64,000 nucleotides of DNA. Source: Polytrichum commune. Its lineage: Eukaryota; Streptophyta; Polytrichopsida; Polytrichales; Polytrichaceae. The translations under genes were made by a program, and so were the position numbers. Shown here piece after piece: positions 11,303 to 20,220 of the stretch. The stretch covers positions 1,178,001-1,242,000 of the forward strand of contig OX485803.1 of the NCBI GenBank assembly GCA_950295325.1. Reading direction: 5' to 3'. The notes below the pieces were generated by a model. That model was not told the DNA's origin. It worked only from the letters and a program-made list of their open reading frames with translations, and did no database searches. Each line of letters begins with the position of its first letter. Within the stretch, counting starts at the first letter, position 1.

Positions 11303-12787
11303 ATGTCGGGGCTGAATATATACTCCTACATAGAGGATGGCGATCTGCCATTTTACAAGGTGCAGAAATCGCTGGCGAAGAAGATGGACATCCTCGATTG
11401 GATCCCGGGTAGCTACGTCGACGAGGTTGTTCAGGGGGGCGAAAACCCTCTTGATAGGGTGAGGCGCATCAACCCGGAGGAAATGGACATGAGGGCCACG
11501 ACCCAAGTACCCGAACCTCTGGTCGGGTTGCATCCGGGCAATCCGTCCCGCACAGAAGGTGGCGAGGTTGAGGAGGAGGAGGAAGAAGAGGAACACGAGG
11601 AGGCGGAGAAGGAAGGCGACGTCGAGGAAGGGGCAACGGGCTTCACGCAAGAATCCGAAGCCCCTCAACGGAAGAAGGCGATGCGGGCGGCAACCCCGCA
11701 GAGTAAGCTCGTGCCCGTCCTGACGGTGGACGATGCACGGGACATGTACTCCAGGGACACGACCGCCACGTTCAGGGAGAGGAGGAAGATGAAGGGGAAG
11801 AAGTTGTATGGCGACTACTCCGTGAAGGAGACCATTGCCATAAGCAGCGAGGACGACGATGATATTGAGCTCGCCAAACGGCTCAAATCGGATCCCCCCT
11901 CCCCGACAGCGTTCGCTGGCATGGTTAGGGTGAAACCCGAAGTCCTCACGGTGGATGAGGCGAACGAGAAGATGCGGAGGGACGAGGAGCAACGCGTCTG
12001 TCTGCAGAAGGTTGCCGCTGAGGAGCCCTCAATGCGGAACGAGGTAGCAGAGCTGAGGGCTCTCCTGTTGGAGCAGGAGCGACATAGGACGATGGCCCAA
12101 CCTCCGTCCCACGCCGAATTGATATCACAAGTGATACAAAGAATGTGGGCGCAAGGTTTGGTGGTGGCTCCCTCCAGCTCCTTCCCGCACTTGCCCCCCG
12201 GCTTCCCTGCGCAGAGCATCCCTCGGCAACCTATGCCGCAATCGTCTTTCAGCTTCCAGCATTTGATGCGGCCCCACCAAGTTCCGTACGCGCCGGTCCA
12301 ACAAGTGGATGACCCCAACATCTGGCGCGTCTCTGGAGCCTCCTCCCCTTTGGGCCCTCCACCACTTCGGCCCCCCATAGTCATGGCGCCCCCTCACCAA
12401 TCGGACGACCCCAGGATGTTTGGGTCGACCGACCCAAACCCACCATCCACTGTAGTGTCCGAAGGGCCTTCTCCAGATGCAGGACAATTTGGGTCGGGCG
12501 ACCCAAACCCCGTTGCAGCGCAGTCCTCCCTTGACCAACATGGGTGTCAACTAGACACGGCCATGCTAGATGTTGAAGGCCTGCAAGGGCCTGGTGATAC
12601 CTCTACTCCTAACCAAATCGATGAACGCATGCATGATGCACATGCGGAGATTGGTTTACGACAAGGGCCTGATGCCGATCGTTTGCAGGAGAAGGTTCCT
12701 GACGTCGTTGGAGAAGGCGGTGGCGAGAGAGGCGGGGCAGCGGGGACGGTGGAGGCTTCCACATCGTCGAGACATGACCAGGGCGAG
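11303..12787 (+). CDS. Exon 3: end of methyltransferase-like fold and long disordered linker
   Basis: 495 codons, open throughout. The first 35 residues (LNIYSYIEDGDLPFYKVQKS) follow the FGGSK motif as the strand and helix after the AdoMet loop do in beta-class enzymes. The remainder is low-complexity: an acidic run around codons 85-112 (EEEEEEEEHEEAEKEG), a basic stretch RERRKMKGKKLYGDY, a second acidic patch SSEDDDDIELAKRLK, a short coiled coil (RNEVAELRALLLEQERHR), then a Pro/Ser-rich region. Two palindromes (12420-12439 and 12489-12508) are translated in frame as FGSTDPNP and FGSGDPNP. This is the only place in the gene where the repeat is exonic, and an unrecognised intron there is possible. 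Ends GAG before GTAATA. Confidence 0.55.
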
Positions 12788-13276
12788 GTAATACACTGAG
12801 CCCTCCCCAGTTTGGGTCGACCGACCCAAACTTCCTGGGTCAATGTCTTGTTGGCGTGGTCGTGTCCCCCTTGCTAGGAGGAAATGCACACCCCTTGCCC
12901 CCCCCCATGCTCTACACTTGCTCCCCCTCCCCCAACGTGCCCCCCGCGATCCCCTTCGTCTCACCTGCATTCGACTACGCTCGACCTTGGCGGCGCTCAA
13001 CCAATTTTGTAGATGTAGAATTAGGGTAGTGTGAATGCCCTCGTTCACCGCGGTCCCCCCCCCCATCAAATTGTACATAGAGATTTGTAAAAATAAAATT
13101 ATTATTTTTGGCGCCCATATGTTTGCATCCGTGTCCCAATGTATGTTGTTCGCCTTGTATATTTTTGTTGCCACCAATGGTCCAATTGTTCTTGTGTTTG
13201 CACAAAATTTCCGTTCTGCTTGAGATGGACATAGCATAACATAGTCCTTGCCGCCTTCTCTCGCTCGTCGCCGCAG
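12788..13276 (+). other. Intron 3 with one palindrome
   Basis: GTAATA to CGTCGCCGCAG, 489 bases. One palindrome at 12811-12832, then C-rich DNA (12880-13000) and a T-rich stretch. No alternative frame runs through it. Confidence 0.65.
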
Positions 13277-14047
13277 GGTTCGGAGCATAGCGTCGCGGCT
13301 CCCCACCGATCCTGTCCGAGGAGTGTGGAGGACAGCGCGGTGGTCCCCCCGATTTTGCCCTCGCCACCTTCGCCTCCCAAGACCCGGTTCCTGGTGCTAG
13401 ACCTCAATGGGGTCCTTGTCCAGTGCGTGCATTGTCCGAGGGTCCCAACGGTCCCTTTCTGCAAGCCCGAGGACGCCAACTACGATGGTCCCCCCGCGTA
13501 CATCAAAAGCAAGCTAGTGTACCTCCGCCCGTGGCTTCGGCGCTTCCTGCAGGTCGCCCTATCCAAATGGTGGGTGATCGTGTGGAGCTCCATGAAGTCC
13601 GAGACCACCCAGGCCGTCGTGGAGTTCATCTTCAAGGGACTCCAACCCCCGTGCTTGGTCCTAGGACAGGATTCTTGTAAAACATTATACACCCCCGAGG
13701 GCAGGGTTGTGAAGAAGCCCAACAACCCCGCCGTAAACCAATTTCTTAAGGTCTTGAAGCCAGTCGTATGGGACCAGCGTCCGACCATGGTCGGCTGTCC
13801 CTACGACGTTCGCCCCACCCGTGACAACACGTTGATGGTGGACGACAGCGCTTCCAAAAACATTTTGAACCCGACCTCGAACTTCATAGTTTGCCCCACG
13901 TGGACGGTCGAGAAGGTCCGAGACCGCTTTTTGTTAGACCTACTTAAGTACATTCAAACGCTCGTGGGGAGCGGACTACCCGTGCCCCGGTTCCTTAGTT
14001 GTAATCCGATAGGCGAAAGATACATGGATCCGAAGGACTATATGTAG
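13277..14047 (+). CDS. Exon 4: FCP1/NIF-type HAD phosphatase-like domain
   Basis: Starts GSEHSVAAPH after the acceptor; 256 residues to TAG. Residues 40-50 read FLVLDLNGVLV, the motif I of FCP1/SCP-like HAD phosphatases in the plant-typical DLNG form (second Asp replaced by Asn). WWVIVWSSMKSETTQAVV matches the conserved WSS(A/M)...N segment. NTLMVDDSASKNILNP matches the (M/L)-(I/V)-DDS-x-x-K motif, and FIVCPTW the closing motif. Family role: removal of phosphate from Ser/Thr, classically the RNA polymerase II tail; the Asn change is common in this plant subgroup and its effect is unknown to me. After TAG the frame stays open (RELYAHAKYNKLI) to a TGA, and AATAAA lies at 14075-14080, so a transcript could end here. 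Confidence 0.7.
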   Translation, partial: GSEHSVAAPHRSCPRSVEDSAVVPPILPSPPSPPKTRFLVLDLNGVLVQCVHCPRVPTVPFCKPEDANYDGPPAYIKSKLVYLRPWLRRFLQVALSKWWVIVWSSMKSETTQAVVEFIFKGLQPPCLVLGQDSCKTLYTPEGRVVKKPNNPAVNQFLKVLKPVVWDQRPTMVGCPYDVRPTRDNTLMVDDSASKNILNPTSNFIVCPTWTVEKVRDRFLLDLLKYIQTLVGSGLPVPRFLSCNPIGERYMDPKDYM

Positions 14048-14207
14048 AGAGAGTTGTACGCTCACGCGAAATATAATAAACTCATTTGAGATACTACATG
14101 GTGTGCCATTGTGTGTGATATATTATGCCTCAATTGTATATCGATTTTCTCATGCTCCCCCCTGCCCCCCTCCCCTTGGGTTTTGTTTGTTTTAATTTTG
14201 CCATCAG

Positions 14208-14561
14208 CGTTTGGAGCCCTCGATTGAGATCGTCAGCGAATCAAACTTGGGGAGCTTCTTCTACGAGACCGTCTACGATGCCGCGTCCACCATCGACTAC
14301 TCCAAGGAGCCTATTGACGCCGGCGTCGTCGATAGCCCCCCACCCAAGCAAATCTTCCGGCATTCTCCGTCCCCGTCGCCGCTCAAGGGCATAAATCGCA
14401 AATGCGTCCGGACGTCCCCCTCTCGGCCCGGCGGCAGTATTACACCTCAACGGCGGCTGCGGATGGACGCTCGGCCAATGAAGAGTGGAACCCTTCCTAT
14501 TCCTTTGCGGGACGCATTGCCCCTCCTCGCCAACTCCGACGGGAACGCCCCCGGTGACAAG
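14208..14561 (+). CDS. Possible exon 5: Ser/Pro-rich tail
   Basis: 118 open codons from a T-rich acceptor (TTTTGCCATCAG) to a donor (AAG then GTGAAA). It encodes LEPSIEIVSESNLGSFFYETV and a Ser/Pro/Arg-rich stretch (HSPSPSPLKGINRK). It lies after the stop of exon 4, and no phase-0 donor is obvious upstream, so it is either the continuation of the gene past a mutated stop or a separate partial transcript. No domain recognised. Confidence 0.4.
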
Positions 14562-14691
14562 GTGAAACCCCCCCCCCCCAACATGGTTAACCGCGCATTA
14601 CAATCATCCCGCACTTAAAAAATGAACGTGTGACTCGTTTGGGTCTTCCTCCCTAAACTAACACGTGTGTTCTTGCATTCACGCGTTGCAG

Positions 14692-14994
14692 GTTGCTCCC
14701 ACCCGTAAACCTATGCGGGCTAGTATGTCCGTCGAGTTGGAGCGTTTCTACTCCATGATCAGAAATGCAAGACAGTCCACTTCATCGTATTCGAATTCTT
14801 CGTCGTATAATTCGGGCGGCCGACGGAATCCAAAATGTGTTATTGATGGCGGTCACCCCAAGAATGGCTATAGTCGCGGGGTGGAGATTTTCAGGAATGT
14901 TGAAGCAATGCGAGCAAAAGAAGCCGCAGGAAAAGAAAAAGAAAAAAAAGAAAAAAAAGAAAAAGAAAAAGAGGCAGTATCCGAGGCTAGATAG
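14692..14994 (+). CDS. Possible exon 6: Lys/Glu-rich C-terminus
   Basis: Follows acceptor CGCGTTGCAG; 100 codons then TAG at 14992-14994. Reads VAPTRKPMRASMSVELERFY, then a Ser/Tyr/Asn-rich stretch. It ends in Lys/Glu repeats encoded by an A-rich microsatellite (14930-14972), so the tail length is probably variable. The intron before it (14562-14691) carries a decayed palindrome near 14639 (TTTGGGTCTTCCTCCCTAAA). Confidence 0.4.
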   Translation, partial: VAPTRKPMRASMSVELERFYSMIRNARQSTSSYSNSSSYNSGGRRNPKCVIDGGHPKNGYSRGVEIFRNVEAMRAKEAAGKEKEKKEKKEKEKEAVSEAR

Positions 14995-15159
14995 GCCATA
15001 GTAGGCGTAGGGTTTTGGGGGCGTAGGCAACATCATTTTGGGTCGCACTATCCAATGGATGTGTGGTGTTAGCATGCTATGCATTTTACATGCCATAATT
15101 TGTATGTTTTTTTTGCAATAATATAAGTGTCACATGATTTCCCCTTCAATATGGTTTAA

Positions 15160-15375
15160 GGTTTGGATTGCCCTACCTAAACCATCACAAATATGAATTT
15201 GGAATATTTTGTATGTTATATTATATTGGTTCACATATTTCCCCTTCAATATGATCTATGGTTTGGATTGCCCTACCTAAACCATATTCATACAAGTTTT
15301 TGTGCGATAATATGAATGTTTTAAGATTTCCCCTTCAACTTGGCCTAAGGTTTGGATTGCCCACCCTAAACAATC
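15160..15375 (+). repeat. Three decayed hairpins, period about 95 bp
   Basis: GGTTTGGATTGCCCTACCTA followed by AACC occurs at 15162, 15261 and 15349 (the last slightly changed), separated by AT-rich DNA with TTTCCCCTTCAA words. It looks like the CpG-depleted form of the TTTGGGTCGNNCGACCCAAA palindrome, and marks the downstream edge of the gene block. Confidence 0.75.
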
Positions 15376-16165
15376 CCAAATATGAGTTATTAATGGGGTT
15401 CTTGTTCTAAACACCCGCTTCAAAGTGTTCGCATCTTACAACTTTCTCCAATATGTGTTCCATTTATCCTTGTTCTTATTTCTATGAATGTCTCAAAATG
15501 CCCAAAAAGTCTCATTTTAACCATTATAGTGTTCCTTGCATTTTTAAGCGATTGTGTTAGTGGGTTATAATAGTAGTATTTTCATCATTTGCGGTGGTTG
15601 GGAATTCATCGTGACAATATGTGAATTAATGTATTGTATGGTATGTGATGGGGTCACGGGGGGTTGACTCCTTGGGGGGTGTTGTATATCACGTGTGGCC
15701 AAGGGGTATTTTTTTGGGGGGTATTTTGATGGCCTGGACTAATTAAATGGACCCTTCAATTACCTAATTTTCTAATTCTTCATGTTTTTTGGGTCCATAT
15801 AATTACTTACAATTTCCGAAGTGGAGTAATATTTCAACCCCTAAATTTATTATAACAAATTAAAGTAAATCAAAAAAGTGAAGTTTGGAGATTAAAGACA
15901 AAAATCTTGAACACACTATACAACCCTGAAACGACCACATGTATGCAAGACTATTGAGAAGAATCCCACAGAAAAATATATGCATTACGGTGTGTATTTA
16001 CAAACACAGTTTTCATACAAAAGCCGGTTCCTACTTCAAGATACTTAGCCCTATTTAAAAGCCGAGACATCCTGAACCTGCACAAACCAGCTAAATACCT
16101 TAGGAATTGCCTGCGCCAAAACTAAACCCGCTAGACATACAATATCAAAACTGAAGTAGTGGAAT
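15376..16165. other. Intergenic, nothing recognised
   Basis: AT-rich, with a G-rich patch near 15650-15720. No coding or structured element I can support. Confidence 0.4.
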
Positions 16166-16451
16166 CTAGACAAAACCAACAGCTCCTTCACGCATTGAAG
16201 GGGTGACCCACACCCGTTCCATGCTCTGCCAATCTGCTCCCTTGGATACCGAAGCCTCAACACCCCAACCAGCCTCCAATTTAGCTCGTAGCTGACCCAA
16301 CTCTACATCTGACAAATCCGAGAGGGGTGCGGTGCGGAGGCGATGGGGCATGGGTCTCGAAAGCTCCCACGATTTTGACAGCAACACGATGTTGCGGTCA
16401 TACCTGTCAACAACAAAATCATCAGCACTGGTTCGATAGGGCCGATTCCAC
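16166..16451 (-). pseudogene. Possible 3' exon of the zinc-finger transposase gene
   Basis: On the minus strand an acceptor-like GGATGTGCAG is followed by 95 open codons, including DRYDRNIVLLSKSWELSRPM and LSDLSDVELGQLRAKLEAGW, then a stop at 16166. Codon use looks protein-like and the GC content exceeds the flanks. It sits just downstream of the transposase frame, with a MITE between them, so it may be a last exon or an unrelated fragment. No domain recognised. Confidence 0.3.
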
Positions 16452-16471
16452 CTGCACATCCATTTCACATA

Positions 16472-16646
16472 CAGTAGAACCTCTCTAAAACAATAATGTT
16501 GGGACCGGGGGTTCAATATTGAATTAGAGAGGTTATTGAATTAGGCAGGGTCATACACTGGGTCATTTTAACGTTGGGACCGGGTGCACATATTGAATTA
16601 CGGAGGTTATTGAATTAGACAGTATTGTTTTAGAGAGGTTATACTG
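16472..16646. mobile_element. Emigrant/pogo-like MITE, 175 bp, TA target duplication
   Basis: Left end CAGTAGAACCTCTCTAAAAC and the complement of the right end CAGTATAACCTCTCTAAAAC agree at 19 of 20 bases, continuing as AATA on both sides. TA flanks each end (16470-16471 and 16647-16648). Inner words GTTGGGACCGGG and TATTGAATTA(G/C) are repeated. The terminal wording is close to that of the Arabidopsis Emigrant family (pogo-type Tc1/mariner). No coding capacity; it would need a pogo-type transposase in trans. Confidence 0.85.
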
Positions 16647-16686
16647 TAATTGCAAATTTGAATTAAATGCAGAAAAATTGAATTAT

Positions 16687-18363
16687 TTATTTTTGATCAT
16701 TAATGAATTGATTTAGGGCATCTGCATCTTCAGAGTCTAGGGTGTATACATCGGTGGACGAGTTATACGAAAGTGTCACAGTGGTGATGATTGTATCTAC
16801 ATCAATCCATCTACTATCCGTATGGTCATACTTGAACTTCAGATGGCCCGGACATTTACGAAAATATTGAAGCATAACTTGAAGATTGCATGGGGAGGAA
16901 CTTTGCTTCCCTGAAGTTGAAGACCGGTTCATAAGGTCAATGGGGTGTCGAAGCAGACCCCATTGTGTTCCAACACGCCTCCGCATCGACTGTACACGGC
17001 CAATCCACCATGTTCCATCGTCCACTCCCTGCAAAATGTTCGTTGGGGTTCCAGATTTTGACGCTTTGGAATTGCGACCCCGCTTTCTCTTCGCCGCTGA
17101 CCTCACTGTAGAGGAAATATTGGCTGTACTACTCTGCACAAAATAAACCCCACAATCCGACCCTATACCAAGGAGACATGTGCTAGAAGATGCAGCAGCT
17201 GTTAGATAGTCATCATGGTTGTTAAAATACATAGAATGCTTAACCCGAGTCAATCTATCCTTAGATAAAAATGGATTACCGTTCAATTGTGACACCAACG
17301 TAGACTTGTAAATGGAATGACCTGCAAACTCTACTGTTGGACTAACCTGGGTAGGGCATGCTACAGTTGACACTTGCTCTTCGTGGGAACTCAACATATT
17401 TGAGATGGCATCCCTCACCTCTCCCTCAAGCACAGCTGTTGCATCCTGACCGTCGTCACAGAAATCATTCTCCAAATCGTCTTGGCACAAGATTTGTGCC
17501 CCTTCTTCATCTCCCGCATGCCTTGATGCCATCATACTTTCTCTGATCACTTCGGAATCACCATCCTCTCCGGACACAGGTCTAGAACCCTGTTTGAACT
17601 TCATGAACCGTTCATCCACCTTCTCCAACTCCCATGGCTTGTTGAACCATGTTTTCAAATTTGCACGTGCATGTACACTTGGAGCCATGTTTAAATGTCT
17701 TAACATAACTTGGGCCAATTTTAGACCCTCCTGTAATGCCTCTACAACCTCAGGATTTGTTCTAATGTCGCCATAGTCAGCAAGGTCACATGGGGCTTCA
17801 CCATCCATGAGGGGATGTAATTTGGCCCAAATGTTTTCCATTTTATTGTGTTGCTTGTTGAACTTAAGGCCATTTTCAGCGTACTCGACTTCCGACATAT
17901 GGTTCAACGTGTTGGCTGTATTGACCAACTCATGAAAGTCATACGCTCTTTCGTTACCATTCATACCACCAATTTTGGAGAAAAAAACCTCACAACAGTC
18001 GCTCCCGGTTAGGTGCAGTGGAACCTGCAAGTGAGGATACCTATCCCTAAAGTGGCAAATGAGAAGAACAACAAAGTGACAAGACAATTGGATGTCAACG
18101 AAACATTGTTGGCTAACGAAATGATGAGCTTCAACGATCGCCATGGAGTTCCCCTGCACGGCATGATAACCATGTTTCAACCATAATCTCCAGATCCTGA
18201 AAAAGAATGAAACTTTGGCCGCCAATACTATCCTAGACCGCAAACTATGCCTAGGCGAGCAAAAGATGTCTATGTAATCTGCACAAATCTCTAAGTAATA
18301 CTCTGTCCCTAGTGTACGTTCCCTGTGGACATCATCCACCTCTCGCAAACGTCTTAAGCACTG
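16687..18363 (-). CDS. Transposase C-terminal part (catalytic Glu region)
   Basis: Continues the same frame after the TGA: GTEYYLEICADYIDIF, then a helical hydrophobic stretch with FFRIWRLWLKHG, then HLTGSDCCEVFFSKIGGM with the presumed catalytic Glu. A less conserved acidic tail of about 350 residues follows (for example DDLENDFCDDGQDATAVLE) with a basic patch SAAKRKRGRNSKASKSG. It ends LNQFINDQK then TAA about 40 bases before the MITE. Confidence 0.7.
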   Translation of the reverse strand, partial: QCLRRLREVDDVHRERTLGTEYYLEICADYIDIFCSPRHSLRSRIVLAAKVSFFFRIWRLWLKHGYHAVQGNSMAIVEAHHFVSQQCFVDIQLSCHFVVLLICHFRDRYPHLQVPLHLTGSDCCEVFFSKIGGMNGNERAYDFHELVNTANTLNHMSEVEYAENGLKFNKQHNKMENIWAKLHPLMDGEAPCDLADYGDIRTNPEVVEALQEGLKLAQVMLRHLNMAPSVHARANLKTWFNKPWELEKVDERFMKFKQGSRPVSGEDGDSEVIRESMMASRHAGDEEGAQILCQDDLENDFCDDGQDATAVLEGEVRDAISNMLSSHEEQVSTVACPTQVSPTVEFAGHSIYKSTLVSQLNGNPFLSKDRLTRVKHSMYFNNHDDYLTAAASSSTCLLGIGSDCGVYFVQSSTANISSTVRSAAKRKRGRNSKASKSGTPTNILQGVDDGTWWIGRVQSMRRRVGTQWGLLRHPIDLMNRSSTSGKQSSSPCNLQVMLQYFRKCPGHLKFKYDHTDSRWIDVDTIITTVTLSYNSSTDVYTLDSEDADALNQFINDQK

Positions 18364-20220
18364 TCAAACTTTTTTAGAACACAGTCTTTGGGCTGAACCC
18401 CAGTTTTGCCGATCTTTTCTATCAATATCCTCTTGTCTCAGACCATGTTCATCTGCAGTGAACCGGTTATAGACATGACCCACATGTTGGAGTAAACATA
18501 CGTCACCTCCAAGTTGCATGCAACGCACGGAAGACAACAAAGGGTTTATTAATTTCTTCCCGTTGTGAATGTAATCTTGGTCATGTAGACCAGAAACATC
18601 ACCATCTCCATTAATCGATGCTGTGAAAAACCATCCTTCCCACCCCACAGAAAGACGCTGACCAATTGGGTTTCTATAGTCTTGAAGCATTAGTTGCCTT
18701 CTACGACTGTCTCCGTCACTAGCATGTCCAACTATCGGTCCGACTGCAGCTTGGCACTTAGTAGCCCACAATGCATGAATACTATCCCATTGACGCCTTA
18801 CCCAAGCGGAATCAAAGCAATTACATGTACAACAAACAACTAGAACAAGTCGGGGTAGCTTGTCATGTAGGGGATTTACGATGATTACCCTTGCAAAGGA
18901 CCCAACCTGGTCATCCCTAAATGATTCAACAATTTTACTGTATCCATCTTCTCCTACTCCACAGACAGGCTTATACGTTGTTATACACACATGATTGGCT
19001 TTTGGCCCACAAAAACCAGCAAGCGTGTCCCACTTAGCTTCCCACGATATTCTGCCTTTTACCTTGGTCTCATCCTGAGCCAAAATCACTGGGACGGGAC
19101 CAATAATGTTATGAGCTGTCTTGGCGTCTGCGTATATTCTAGCAACGGCACCAAAAATTTCGGAGTGCTCACCCGGTACAAACTGGACTCCTTTCTTAAG
19201 ATCTCGTTTTATTGTGTTGTAATTAGGTCCAGCAAAGTTCAAAGCAAACAAGTCGCACATCCGCCTCCCGCCATAGACCTTCATTGCTTGAGCAAAACAC
19301 TTACTGTTTCCACTATATCGATTACCCCTATCGTCCCGATTCAGATTTTGGGCTACATCTTGAATGAAGTCCCAAAGTGCAGGCTTACCTCCAAATGCCC
19401 CGGTTCGATGCGCATTCAATATATTTTGGCAGAACTTATGGACATTGTGGTCAGAGGTGGCATTCTTAGCCATCTCTCGAAGAGTTGGTCGTTTCACCTT
19501 CAGTTGCGTTATTTTAGCACGTGCTGCCCAATGTTGCAGCCTCTCGAATCTATATTTCCTCGCTACATACCTACTGTGACGTGAAAGCTCATTCATAGAC
19601 AAATAACCCACCTTCATACCACTAGAAGTGGTTCGTAAGCCCCTCTTCACGATAGACTTGTCCTCCCTAACAACCCTTTTTCTAAAATCAGATTCTAGAG
19701 GAATTTCAGCGCACGACGGGCAAGTAAGATTAGGAAACCCTGCAACGAACGATGACACCCTACGACATTTCTTGTGTCGAAATGTACCTTGGACTCGTAC
19801 TTCAGTATCACGAACAGAAACAGAAGCCTCTACGTGTGGTTCAGGATACCAAGATACACCAACATGTCGATCTTCTAATAACGAGGTTACAGAATATGAT
19901 ACTCCACCATATACAACATTGGGTCCACGATAACCCCAACACATGACACTCAACAAAGAATTACTATCATGTGAGAATGGATCACATGTTTGCCCACCTG
20001 CGCTAGTGCTTGTACCACCTCCACATCTGAAGAATGCATGCAAGTCCGGTTGATTAGACTCCACAATTAAAGCTGATGACGTCCGTGGCCTTCCCTTCCT
20101 ACCGGTGAGCAGCGCAACACCTCTTCGCTCTTGATTCTTGAATTCCTCAACTGCTTGTAAGTGCTTTGAACTAGCCATGTGATTCTTCAATGTGGATTCC
20201 AATTTTTTTTGGGCGGGCAC
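18364..20220 (-). CDS. Transposase central part (first two catalytic Asp)
   Basis: Open for about 610 codons after the A8 frameshift. It starts with the rest of the second finger (LKNHMASSKHLQAVEEF), then a Gly/Ser-rich linker, then a Cys-bearing segment (HKKCRR ... LTCPSCAEIP) resembling a third metal site. The core begins near 19100 with AQDETKVKGRISWEAKWDT and continues to GPIVGHASDGDSRRR and LHDQDYIHNGKKLINPL. It ends SAQRLCSKKV then TGA, and the same frame continues directly below. Confidence 0.7.
   Translation of the reverse strand: MPAQKKLESTLKNHMASSKHLQAVEEFKNQERRGVALLTGRKGRPRTSSALIVESNQPDLHAFFRCGGGTSTSAGGQTCDPFSHDSNSLLSVMCWGYRGPNVVYGGVSYSVTSLLEDRHVGVSWYPEPHVEASVSVRDTEVRVQGTFRHKKCRRVSSFVAGFPNLTCPSCAEIPLESDFRKRVVREDKSIVKRGLRTTSSGMKVGYLSMNELSRHSRYVARKYRFERLQHWAARAKITQLKVKRPTLREMAKNATSDHNVHKFCQNILNAHRTGAFGGKPALWDFIQDVAQNLNRDDRGNRYSGNSKCFAQAMKVYGGRRMCDLFALNFAGPNYNTIKRDLKKGVQFVPGEHSEIFGAVARIYADAKTAHNIIGPVPVILAQDETKVKGRISWEAKWDTLAGFCGPKANHVCITTYKPVCGVGEDGYSKIVESFRDDQVGSFARVIIVNPLHDKLPRLVLVVCCTCNCFDSAWVRRQWDSIHALWATKCQAAVGPIVGHASDGDSRRRQLMLQDYRNPIGQRLSVGWEGWFFTASINGDGDVSGLHDQDYIHNGKKLINPLLSSVRCMQLGGDVCLLQHVGHVYNRFTADEHGLRQEDIDRKDRQNWGSAQRLCSKKV

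Larger units (their letters stand above)
8268..14994 (+). pseudogene. ParB-like / DNA methyltransferase-like / FCP1-like phosphatase gene (decayed copy)
   Basis: Overall model with exons 8268-9593, 9809-11141, 11303-12787 and 13277-14047, and possibly 14208-14561 and 14692-14994. Every intron boundary is GT-AG and phase 0, so the exons join in frame to roughly 1,640-1,860 residues. Domain order: unknown N-terminal domain, ParB/DGQHR-like domain, beta-class amino-methyltransferase-like domain, long acidic/Pro-rich linker, and HAD-family FCP1/NIF phosphatase-like domain. Lesions are a TGA at 8832-8834, a one-base frameshift around 9990-10026, a TAG at 10788-10790, and a TAG at 14045-14047 that may be the true end. 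Exons are clearly GC-richer than the flanks. Palindromes matching the 2.5-3.3 kb array sit in the leader intron, introns 1-3 and twice in exon 3. The exon structure is seen directly; domain names are inferred from motifs. Confidence 0.6.

Noticed and set aside
11228-13479. Long minus-strand open frames opposite the methyltransferase/phosphatase gene
   Set aside because: GC-rich coding DNA creates antisense open frames; they lack domains and conflict with the plus-strand splice pattern.
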